From contig JAVLUZ010000754.1 of assembly GCA_036768485.1 (NCBI GenBank), positions 62,001 through 126,000 of the forward strand: a stretch of 64,000 nt of DNA. The letters are read 5' to 3'. Position 1 is the first letter of the stretch, and the number at the start of each line of letters is the position of its first letter. Of this stretch, positions 44,601 through 56,539 are shown piece after piece. The notes beneath the pieces are model-generated. The model was not told the origin of the DNA, did not search any database, and saw only the letters and a program-made list of their open reading frames with translations. A program made the translations under genes and the position numbers. The DNA is from Mermis nigrescens. Its lineage: Eukaryota; Nematoda; Enoplea; Mermithida; Mermithidae.

Positions 44601-47600
44601 TCAATTTCTAAGGTAGCTTCAGCCCGAAAAAGCTCACTGGTTGATCCCACTGACCGGCTAACTCCCAGACCGTCCATATTTTGTATGTAGCGCTACAACT
44701 TTGTGGCTGTTATCATGTACAAGCGTATTTACCTTAGATTTTCCATTGGTGTTTGTTAAATTAATCACACTTTGACATAAGTGATCAAAAATTAACGTCC
44801 AAAAACTATCGATGGTTTGCTGTTTTGGCCACTCTGTTATGAGCCATTCATTTTTCTTCGTAAAGCCCTAAAATAAACAGTCTTTCAAATTATAAAGACA
44901 ATCAATAAATTAACAGATTCTTAGGCAGAGCCGTTGCGATTTTAGCGGCTCAGAACTAAGTTGCTTTTAGCGGCCCTCCAAAAGTGCCAATATTGTAGAT
45001 AAATGGTGAAAAATTTTTACAGCCAAAATTATTATTTTTCATCGTAAACATGCATACACCTAAGATTTGAGATTGTAATGAGAGCTGCAGGGACTGAAAA
45101 AATTTATGTACTCATAGAATTACGTAACCAATTTCCTTAAAAATTTTGTAGTAATTTTGTGATTTTATAATTTTATAATTAAAGACATTTTCCTTGAAAA
45201 AAACATACCGATTACAAAAATTAATTTAAATTTTGTAAAACAAAATTTTTAATAATTTTCCGGCTTTGGGAGCAGCAATATTAGCTGCAGATTGTGAAAA
45301 TTGAGTGCAGGATATGAGATAGGATATATAAGTGAGATAAGATCAGCTGAGATAAAATTTTTATTCCAAAGAAGGAACTTTGAGACTTAATTATGAATAA
45401 GTAAATAAATAATAATGATATAGATATATATAACTAATGAACAATAATTTAATTAATTAAGTAACTAATAATAAATAAATAGATATATAATAATAAAATA
45501 AATAGTGAATAATATGTCAGCCTATAGGGCCGCTAAGGCAGACTTTTACCCATATACTGTGAAATTTTTTAGTGATCCCATTATTAGCGGCATGCGCCTG
45601 CCCGGCTCGCCCTCCTAAGTAGGGCTATTTACATAGACAGATAAATAGGTCAAACTTACATCGACGAAAAAGGCATTGATGTAAGTATAGTCTTTGCTTT
45701 CGCCATGTAACGTACTCAAATATGGCCGGGCATAATCGGCTTAATTGAAGATAAATTTATAAGAGTAAGCTAAAAGTAATGATGCGCTGACGATTGGGTG
45801 AACTAGAGTAACACAATCGGTTTTATTGTTAGTTATAAACTCTATTTGCACAAATAACATTTTTGACCTTTTTATGATTTTCACGTAGAGGAGGAAATCA
45901 AAATTGGTTCGCAAAAAACATCGTAGAAAATAGTTTCCAGCTTTTGTAAACAAAACAACATTGCACTAAAGACATCATAACTGTGTGTTGACAAAAACTC
46001 AACGAGCACAGACAAAAATAGATGTCGAAATGGTTCGGAGACGTTTATCGTCGAGCACTTCCTACTGGCGTAGAAAGTTTCCCGAAAAATGCAAAAAAAA
46101 ATTAAAGAGTTGTTCTAGGGTTCAGCTAATTTCGCAGAAGTTCAGTTATGGGGGTCGAAGTCTCAAACTCCGGCAAAACCGTATATATGCACTTGCTTAG
46201 AATACTACTGAGATTTATTACTCAGTACCGCTTAATAAACGAAAGAGTAAATGATGTACAAGTTAACATAAATATTTAAGAAGTATTTCAAGTGACTAGT
46301 TATAATTTGAAAATTGAATGACAAATAACATTATAACATTTACTGAATTTTTCTTAGTTTCAGCATATCGCTTCTTTACAAAGTGGGCATAAAATATGCA
46401 ATTCTCTCAAAAGATAATTATAATTTATTCAAAATAAGGTGAAAATCTCAAGACAATAATCTGCAACACTTGCAAGTGTCACCACATCCCAGTCAAGAAA
46501 TGTTCACACATGGCTTTTTGAAAATGACTGTAATTTATTTTTATGAAATCGAGCATTGACGAAAGCCTATTTTTTAATTAATATTTGCATACAATTTTAA
46601 ATTTGATAAATCAAAATCGCTTTTCAGACCAGAATGAAAGAGCGTTGCTATCTATTCACAGCCTTTTTCGTCAAATTTCGCAACCTGACCACAATAACTT
46701 GCTTCAACTACTGCTTATTATACTGCAAACAAATTTACTAAGCTACGAAAGGTTGCACGTACGAGGCACAACCATGACATCACGATTTTTGCTACGGTTT
46801 TCTAATCTATGACCACCGGCACAATCGCCAATTCGAAGGGGAGCAGTCCAAAGACATAGAACCTGATAAAAAGAAAGAGTGATAGATGAACATTTGAGGA
46901 GGATAAAAGGAAAAATTTGTTAATTTTTGAATTATTAAATCGAATATGTTAAATTAATTATTAAAACTGACAGAAAATCTAATGAATCGCACAAATTAGT
47001 TTTTACGAAATCGTTCGTTTAAAAGAGGGAATACGTCAAACCAAGGAACAAAAACCTACCAAAATTTAAATGAATGCAAACTAATAAAAAAATAAATAAA
47101 TGAATAGTAATTGCATACATAAACAATTAAATGATTAAATATAGATAAAGAAAACAAATAAAAAATAAATAAATAAATAAGAAGAAAAGGAAGGCTCATT
47201 TGGCTTCGTTTTATTTATTGCTCGTCAATACACTTTTTAAAACGATGACGTAGACGAAGCTTAAACTTTCATATGTGCATACACAACCCACATAATATGC
47301 TATAAACCTTAACGTATGCTGTTTCGCAAGACATAAAGTGCTCAAATTTTATCACTTTCACATTTCTGTGCGAACGAGCGGAAATAATGCTTAAAAACAA
47401 GATTGTTCCCTAATATGTTTACTTTGTATTCCTCTGCTTGATGAGCTTCTATCTCCTTTCGACTTTGCTTTGTAGTATACAAAGCTCCTCTGGTCTTCAA
47501 TTCTTCGCATGAAATGGGTTGAAGGCTGCATGACACTCCCTCTGCCACCGCTTCATATATGGCAATGTACTGTTCCTACATGAACAGCAGAAAAGTCAAT

Positions 47601-50600
47601 TTGCCGCATAAATGAGCATAACTTCCTTCATCTACATATATAGCTGATTTTTATGCATCCTATTTCGGAATCCGGACAATTGGTAGGAAAATAATTCGTA
47701 GGAATACAACTGGTGGGATGACAATTCGTAGGAAGACAATTTGTTGTATAGGTCAATTGGTAGGATACCAAGTAGTAGGTATCGATTGTGACCCGCTTGA
47801 CCCACCGTCCCGCTAGACCCACCATCACGCTAGACCCACCGTCCCACTAGACCCACTTTTTCGTCCCGTTAGACCCACCGGAAGTCTCGCTAGACCCACC
47901 ACGTGCATAATGAGGTGTCCCACTAGACCCACCATTTTGCGACCGTCCCGCTAGTCCCACTGTCTCGGAAGACTCCACCCGAAAAAATGAAGACGTACAA
48001 ATTACATGTGAAATGGAAAATAGTTATCAAGACGCTTAAGTGAATTCTGCAAAATTTTTCATGCTTGTGACAACAAAAATAAACGCATTTTAAAGCGCAA
48101 TCACCGCTAAGCTCCAGAAATCTTTTTCGCTTTTGCGCGCTCTTTCTAAGTAAAAATTTAGAGAAAAATTCAGGAGGTGCATCGTTCCATCCCTGTGCCA
48201 CTCCCAGGCTACGCCCGTGAGTTGAAACGTGAAAATTCACGCGAAATGTTATATATTTAATGAGTTATTTAAAGAGTTGACAATAAATATGTATACCAAT
48301 CATGAATGCGTTAATGAAAAAACGCATTTTAAAGCGCAATCGTGCTAAGCTCCAAAATATTTTTCCCTTCTACGCGCCCTTTCTGAGTAAAAATTTAAGA
48401 AAAATTTAGGAAGGGACACGTTCCATCCCGTGCCACCTTCAGGCTAATTGGCCCGTGAGTTGAAACGTCGAAATTCACGGGAAAAAATAAGTCTTTGACT
48501 GCCAAGAAAAATATAAGTGGACCACGCACGCAAGCACAAATCTTCTTTGCATGTTATAATTCGTTTTGTACACAATTTCATGCAATGATATACAAAGTTT
48601 ATTTATTTATTAATTAAATTTTATTGATCAGGTGGTTAATTAAATGTAATTATTTTTTATTTGACAAAACATATACTTGAATGGATACACTTTGCAAGCG
48701 TTTCTGTTTTGGCTTATAAGCGTACATAATTTCTTCTCTGGTGGATCTTCCGAGACAGTGAGCCAAGCGCGACGGTCGCAAAACGGTGGGTCAAGCGGGA
48801 CACCTCATTATGCACGTGGCGGGTCTAGCGAGACTTCCGGTGGGTCTAGCAGGACGAAAAAGTGGGTCTAGTGGGACGGTGGGTCTAGCGGGACGGTGGG
48901 TCAAGCGGGACAGTGGATCTAGCGAGACGGGACCTAGATATCGTATGTACATAATCGTAGGTAGCAATTACGCAAAGAGAGTGCAGTACAGTAAACAAGA
49001 GGTAAAAAATGGGTTAATTTCGGTCAACATGTCACAGTGGTCAAAATCATTTACGGTTAAATGTCAGGAGAGTTGTGGTCGCTATTTTTCATGATTTCGT
49101 TGACTTGTTGCTAAATGGCCGAATTTTACTTAACTTAATGTGGAAAAAGAAAGCTATTTTTTGACGGATATGCTTACAATCGAGAAGCTGATAGCAATGA
49201 TAAAACTTACTGGACTTGCGAAAAACGAACGACATGCAGAGCTAGGGCACATACTGACTTTGGCGCCGAGCATGGCGACAGGGTAACAATCCGGGAAATC
49301 ATTCCCATGCCCCTGATCCTACTCGAAGCGAAATTTTGAATGCTGTGAATGAGCTTAAATCACAAGCCCGAGATACAAAGGTTATTGTGAATGTTGCTGT
49401 TAATAGCGTATCGCCCGCTGCATCTGCCCAGCTTTCTCGACGGTCAGTTCGACGTACGCGGCAAGGACAAGCGCCTCCGCAGCCAAAAACGTTAGCTGAA
49501 CTTAACTTACCGGATGAATACAAATTTTTGCCCAACGGTGACAATTTCCTTCTTCATGATTCTGGTCCAGATTATCAAAGAATCTGATGGAGGCCTCGCC
49601 CCACCTAAGATGAGTCCGTCTACCCCACTCCCAATCCGTCCCGACTCGAAAAAAATGAAATTTCCAGCAATTTTTCTCCATTTTGTGGGCCAAAATCGCA
49701 CAATAATAAAAATATCCCCCAGAAGCCCATAGATCTGGTCGCATTAAGCCTCTCCTTCACCTGAGAATGATTTTTGTGCTGTTCATGTGTGATTAAGCTT
49801 CATATAATTTGATACTGCATCCTACGAATTGTCCTTCGACCAATTGTCCTATCCTACAAATTGTCATCCTACCAATTGTCCTCCTACCAATTGTCGTTCT
49901 ACGAATTGACTTCCTACGAATTGTTCTAGACCCCTATTTTTCATCGAAAACTCTGGAATATTCAATCCCTCACCAGAAAACTAGATGAGTTCTTCTGAGA
50001 ATTTTCAAAGTCTTTAGAATAGTCCGCTTCAACTCGATGTAGAAATATGACTAGCCTTCCAAGCGCGATAGAACACACAAGATTTTTTTTGATTAGCTGA
50101 AAGATTTACCGCCTGGCTAATACTAATTGTTTTATTAAGTTTTATTAAACGCAAATTTTTTGATTAAATAAGCGGAACTTTGATACCTTAATACTCTGTT
50201 TTCTGAAACTGTAAGAATTCATTCCATTTAATTATGGAAAACTCTTGAAAATTGCAAATTCACCTACAGAAAATGTATAAATGTATTAAAAAGTTAAGTG
50301 CGAATGTATTAGGAAACTACAGGCCTAAAAAACTGAATATTTCTTCAAAAAAATAAAAAAACTTGGTTCAACAATGTTTTACGATACGCGCCTCAAATTT
50401 AAGCCTGTCTTAAGCCGGTTTCTATATGAGCAGGCATAAGCCAGACTTAAATCTAGCAACAATGTTGAAATATACGACATCAAAATTGAATAGAAACCTG
50501 ACCCTGATCTAATATAACTAATCATATTAGATTAGACTTGAAAAACGTAGAAGTGACAGAATATACGAGTATGTCGATGAAAACTTATCCAAAAAATACA

Positions 50601-53600
50601 GAAACACACTCACAAGATTAGTAATTAAATGCTGGCGGGCGTTTATCAAAATTTTGCAATAGCCAAAAACGTCTATTAAACCTTCCGAATATGCTAATTC
50701 TAAATTCGCATCGATTGCCAGAAAAATTCCGCTCCTCTCGCCTCCATTACTGCAGTGTACAATCATTGGCCCCGTGTATCCACCGTTATCTGTTAGTTGC
50801 TTGCAGTAATTCCGAATTCTACGTCTGAAGAATTGTAGAAAGGAACATAGTTTATAGTCTGTTTCACACAAGTTTGGGCATAAATTTTTAAAACTATGTC
50901 CGTCAAAAAGCCAACAGGTTGCGAATATAGCATTGATTTGATTGATATATAATTATCGTAATCCTTCGGCTTACTCTCGAAAAAAGTCTTACAATTTATG
51001 TCCAAACTTATGTGCAACAGACTATAGTAGACAGTGGAAATGCTGATGATGAAGACTGCCCGTTAAAGCACATGGAATATGGAATTTCAATGTTTAAGCA
51101 GCTCCACAGTACTGAGAAGAACGATTAGAGTTTTCATGCAAATTCTTATCACTTGTGCACCTACTATGTATAAGTTACGTCTTGGAAAAACGAATATATT
51201 TATTTTATGTTCTAAATCAACAAGACTGATTATACGAGCAGAAACACTTATATTTATAATTTTATCACACCAACTGTATAGCTGAATTAGTTACTAATTA
51301 AGCAAGCTTTTTTATGAAACCACTAATGCTTTCAGACTTCTCTCAATTTTTTATCAACTTCAATTTTGGACAAAATATCAAATCCGACTTCAATAAACTA
51401 AAACCCGAATCCAGTCTCCCTATGATGTTAGTGTTTTCAGGCTCGAGTCAGGATTCCGCCCATATCAAGTACCTACTAAAGAAAAAAGAAACATTTGTTA
51501 ACCTGAAATCTAACAAGGCAGTGACATAAGGAAAGGCAGTGGCTTCCCATTCAGTAAAGTGAAAATGCCTAACAATCCGTTTTGCGCAGTTTGGAATTTC
51601 CTTGCCCTCAGAATCCATCTGAAATAATAAATTTCCCTACATACAGATAGCTGAGAGAGATAACATGCAATAAATATGATTGGCGACAGTATTTTTATTC
51701 TACTGAATGGACATGAATTTTGTTTGAATCACAAAAGTATTACGAAAATTTTGTCTTCAAATCAATCGATTGAATTATAAACCACGAACGATTCGAATAT
51801 AAACGATTTTGTTTGCCTTATTAAAAATAAATTGTGACCCGCTATCTAGCGATATTAAGGAATTAATAGTTGGAGTAATTTTTAAAATGTGAAACAATAC
51901 TCTATATGGACAAAGTTTTAGAGGAAAGTAAATTTTATTAATTACGTGAAAATAAGCTCCGTTTTGAATTACACGGAATATTAGCCTATTTTGAATTGAA
52001 TTATTCGCACTATAGAACAACTCATTTTGAGATCGCGAAAATCGTCGTACAATTAGAATTAATCGATTGCAGTTAGAGAAACAAGCAGAATTAATATTGA
52101 GCTGGAAAAAACGGTTCATAAAGCATTCCTGGCCATGGCAGCTTTTTGTGTAATTCATACTTTATTCAGTTGGAAAGTCCTGATGATGAAATAAGCATAA
52201 TGTTTGGTTTCAAGCGTGACCACTCGAATAGTACCATATGTTTCAGCGTTCATTGGCCAGTACTGCATGCACATAACCTATAAAATTTGTTGTAAAAAGT
52301 GTACAATCATCTAACCAACTTTTCGCTTTTTCTATGATTACGAAAAGCACGAAATGTTTTGAAAAAAATCCTTGAAAATTTTTCCGCCAACTAATTTATT
52401 CACGTAATCCTTACTAAGACCTAATGAAATATGCATGTTTTGGTTTAAATTTTGCGACAAAAAACGTCAACGGATTTAAAAACTCTTAATGAACTTCACT
52501 TTTGCTATTGCGAGCCAATTAAACAATTTTATTAAAGAAGTTTGTAGACTAATCTTAATGAAATATATGACGGCTAAAAGAAAACGGTAAAGTAAAATAA
52601 TCTAGAAATATAAACAGAAGGCATCGTTCTTATAGCATAAATAAATTCTGCAAATTTTGCGTTCTAATAAATGCATATTGTCTACTAATCAAACTACTAC
52701 TCAATTTTTTTCGGAAACTATGTTAATTTGAATAACTTTTAATAATAAATGTCTTAATAACGAAACTATTTTCCAAGAATAAGTACAGTCATTTGGTACT
52801 CGGCGGAAGGAAATATTAAAAATGGAGAAAATTTGAAAATGGAAAAGGTTTTTCATCGAAAAAGGTCTTGAAGGTCCTGCGAAACAATTATTGTTTTAAA
52901 ACAATAAATTTGATGCACACTATTGGCATGGTTGTTCATATGACTGAAAGTTTCAAATTCTTTTACGTTCTTGAATTTTCGAAAAATGAATATCATTAAA
53001 AAATCAAAAAATTTTACCAGCCACTTAAAGCTAAAATTATACCTTCCGCATAGCCTTTTGCAGCTATCCTTCTAGAATTCTAATGCCGTCAGATGTTGTA
53101 TGTATATAACAGAGAAAAGCTTACTTTATGTATCTGCTTGGTTTATTATAGTCAAACTCAGAAGCATAGATACACAGAGTGACCGGCCTAATGATCAGTC
53201 AGAGAACTTTCTTGAGCTAAAATGGTATCAAAAGCGGAAGTAAACGCTAAAATAGCGTAAAAATGGCGTTAATCCACAGTTTCTGAGCAATTTCAAGCAC
53301 TTTTGCAGAAAAGTGTGATTTTCATCCATCTTTGGCCGTTACTTTGCCCTATGATTGTTGAGAAACTTTTCCATTTGTCTATTTTCGGGGTCCAGACGTC
53401 CAACCTTCCACGTTGCATGTCTGATTTGAAGAGTTAAAATATTTATGTGAAACTTAATTGTAAGAACGACCTTATCAACCAAGAATAATTCGACTCGCGG
53501 GAATTGTACGCTTCATACACTTAATCATAGGTAGCGCGTTAGCGCCTTACCTGCAATATACATATACAGCAACACTGGGATACTACTGTATAGTGAGGTT

Positions 53601-56477
53601 TTTAAGATGGATAATGAAAAAATCGATGCAGCCATTTTCTAATTTTTTTACACTTTTACCTGGGGTGTAAAGAGCGTGTAAAGTTTTACTGTAACGTTAT
53701 AACATATGGTTTTTTAAAATTTTGGTCGGTCACACGTTACTTTATTCACACGTCATCACACTCAGTTTTTCATTCTATTTAATCTGGTTTTTTTTAATCA
53801 TAGACAAATAAGTAAGCTCGATAAGATGTTTTGTTTGTTGAAAAATTACTTATTCCCGAGAGGCTCTGTAAATAGTGCAAAGAATCTGAGGGTGAAAAAC
53901 CACATTTTGGTCTCTTTTTTTGTCCGCCAACAACTCCGAAACGAGTCACAAGAAATTCTTTCCAGCAGAAATGTACTACAGCCCAAGGGCTACTTTCGGC
54001 TTACCTGCAAACTTTCTTACACTCAATATAGAGTTAGATCTCAGGGGTTCAAACTTTACACTCTAGTGGATGGTGTAAAAAACAGATTTTATCTCAGATT
54101 TCTCTGTCAACTTCTCCGGTTATAAGTCGGGTCAAATTGAATAAAATGAAATTAAAGCAAATTTTAAGGACTACACGTCGCAGTAAATTGCGTTTGAAAA
54201 AACTCAATATAGAGCTATTTCGGGCGGTGTAAAGCTCGAAATCAAGGGTGTAACATAAGGTGAAACAACACGTTTTTTCCCTTTTTGATTGGTCAATATC
54301 TCAAATATTTTGAGGAACATAAGTCATCCGAACACAAACTTACTACGATTCGAGGGCTACAAACTGCCCCTAACCGAATTTTTACACACTCAATGGGGGA
54401 TCAGGCTCAGACTTTTTAAGTTTACAATGTGATGGATGGTGAAAAATACGTTTTTGTCTCTTTTCTTTGTTCGCCAATTTTACGTCACAGCAAATTGTCT
54501 TTGTTTACATCAATATTGAGCTTTTTCGGGAGGTGTAAAGTCAAAAATCGGGGTGTTGAACCTGTTTCAGTCTCGTTTTCTCTGACAACTTTTCCGCTTA
54601 TGAGTCTGGACATGTTCAAAAGTCTAAAAATGTACCAGAAATCAAACGTGATACGTCAGCTGGGCGCGTTTGTTTACACTCAACAGTGGTGTAGAGTTGT
54701 TTACATCTAATGTTTATTTGTCTGCGAATAATTGTGGAGACTTCATGTTTTCATAAATATTGATCAAAAATCAGAGTAATATCAGAATTATGAATCCGAC
54801 TAAAATCTTCTTTACTCAGGGGTTGTGTAAAGTTTACATCGTAAATTAACCCAAGTTCTGAGCGTTGCGGAAACTTAATTTTCTTTTCAAAATGTGCTAT
54901 GTAACGTCAGAATTACGAATCTGACTATTAGTCTCCCCTACACCCAGTAGTTGTGTAATGTCTACACTATTCATTTATTTTTGATGTGTAAAGCTTACAC
55001 TTCAAATTTATCGTACTTCCAGAGCGTTGCAAAGCGTGAATTTTTTCAAAGTATGTCCCAAAGGGTCAGAATTACAAATAAGACTATATAATTTCTTTAC
55101 ACCCAGTAGTTGTGTAAAATTTACACTAAAATTAACTTTAGTTTAAGAGCATTGTAAAAAGCTTAATTTTTCTAAATGTTCCATGTAACGTCAGAATTAA
55201 AAATTAGAATATAAGTGTTCTTTACACCAAGTAGTTGGGTAAAATGTATGCTAAAAACATTTGATCTCTTTAAATAATGTAAGGTTGTTTGGTTCGAAAA
55301 AGATTATGCGGATGTTCAGACTAATATTGTTTTCCGCGTTTTTTAAGTGCTGTCATTATTGTGGCATGTTACCGCATGCGTTCACTGACTTATTTAATCA
55401 AATCATGCTGATTAAAGGTAGGGCACTAGCAAAGAAAAATGCTCCGATGGAACAAAGAGGACGAATATACTTGGAGTTATGCATCTTTAAGGACATAAAA
55501 GGAGGGGACTAGGGAAAAGTTACCTATGCATGCCGTGAAAGTTGTAAGAATCTTCTAAAAATACGACTTCCGCTGGAAAATGCAAAAAATCGAAGTATGT
55601 TCTGCAGCTTCTAAAAAAGCGTGCCTTCACAAAACGTTGTTCACATTTCAGAAAAAGGGATAATAAGGAAGCTTTGATGTGTTTTATAATCCGATTTACT
55701 TTCTTATCAATATCAAAGTTTTCTTTCGATATCTAAGCGATATTTAGTTAATCTTCAATGGCTCCATAAATGAATTATAACAAGCACACCATCTTGTTAA
55801 TAAATGCCTCATAGAAATGCGATGCTAGTGTTAGAATGCACATTTTGTCGTTTTTTGATTAGAGATCGCTACTCTTTTAGAAATAAGCAGTCCATTTTAT
55901 TAATTTTTACGTCAGAGGTGCAACTTCCTTCTGCAGGACGCAGAATATACTTCGATTTTTCGCATTTTTTCATGCGGAAACTGTGTTTTTAGTAGATTCT
56001 TACAACTTTCACACGCATATATAGGTGAAACTTTCCTTAGTTATGTCCTTAATGATGCATAATTCCAAGTATATTCGTCCTTTTTGTTCCATCGGAGCAT
56101 TTTTCTTTGTTAGTTGCATTTCTACTTCATGCTAACGATATTACTTTCATGAAATCAAAAATTTTGGTCAGCATAACGACGCATTTTGAATTGAGCTCCC
56201 AAATCATACGCCAAAGGTCCGTACAACCTTGCTTGCTTTTCACTGACTGTGTGACAACGTAGGCCTTCTGCTGACTGAAACTCTGCATAAATATAAGATT
56301 GCTAAAAAGTGGAAAGCAAGTAATGCTTGAAACATAGCAATACGGGCCCTTATCCACTTAAAGGTAAAAGTAAAACAAACAAGGCACTGAGCAAACACGA
56401 CCTGAAGGTACTGCTTTAAGATCAAGAAACAAATTCACATAGCAGGGTATTTTTATTGCTTATAATAGTAATAGTTA

Positions 56478-56539
<62 letters not shown>

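Larger units (their letters stand above)
47660..49926. mobile_element. Foldback (FB/Mutator-like) with two kinds of minisatellite arms and a FLYWCH fragment
   Basis: Outer arms: 13-15 bp units of ACAATTCGTAGGA/ACAATTGGTAGGA at 47664-47760, inverted at 49800-49925. Inner arms: about 200-bp inverted repeats of 17-bp units, 47785-47990 (CGTCCCGCTAGACCCACC) and 48715-48940 (GGTGGGTCTAGCGGGAC). Both inner arms also share GTGCATAATGAGGTGTCCC and its complement. The right side additionally carries FLYWCH-coding sequence (49160-49587). Drosophila FB elements likewise have tandem-repeat arms and a partner (NOF) of the Mutator group. It lies in a phosphatase intron, about 85 bp from an exon. Confidence 0.75.
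53515..56113 (+). mobile_element. Element E copy 2
   Basis: Starts with a short palindrome ATAGGTAGCGCGTTAGCGCC, followed by GATGGATAATGAAAAAATCG as in copy 1. The body (53640-55260) is rich in GTGTAAAG words, and the end is a hairpin (55427-56113). The sequence just before the hairpin (CATGCTGATTAAAGGTAG) matches copy 1 (CACGCTAATTAAAAGTAG on the minus strand). Confidence 0.65.

Noticed and set aside
46862..47422. Extra phosphatase exon between the linker exon and the start of domain 2
   Set aside because: The flanking exons already join in phase and match the R2B linker without a gap, so none is needed.
47785..48940. CRISPR-like array of short repeats
   Set aside because: Units are contiguous without spacers, present as inverted arms, and the surrounding DNA is eukaryotic.
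51775..52158. 127-residue minus-strand frame next to the QYWP phosphatase exon
   Set aside because: Shadow frame in intron sequence; the real exon ends at 52161 with a GTATGA donor.
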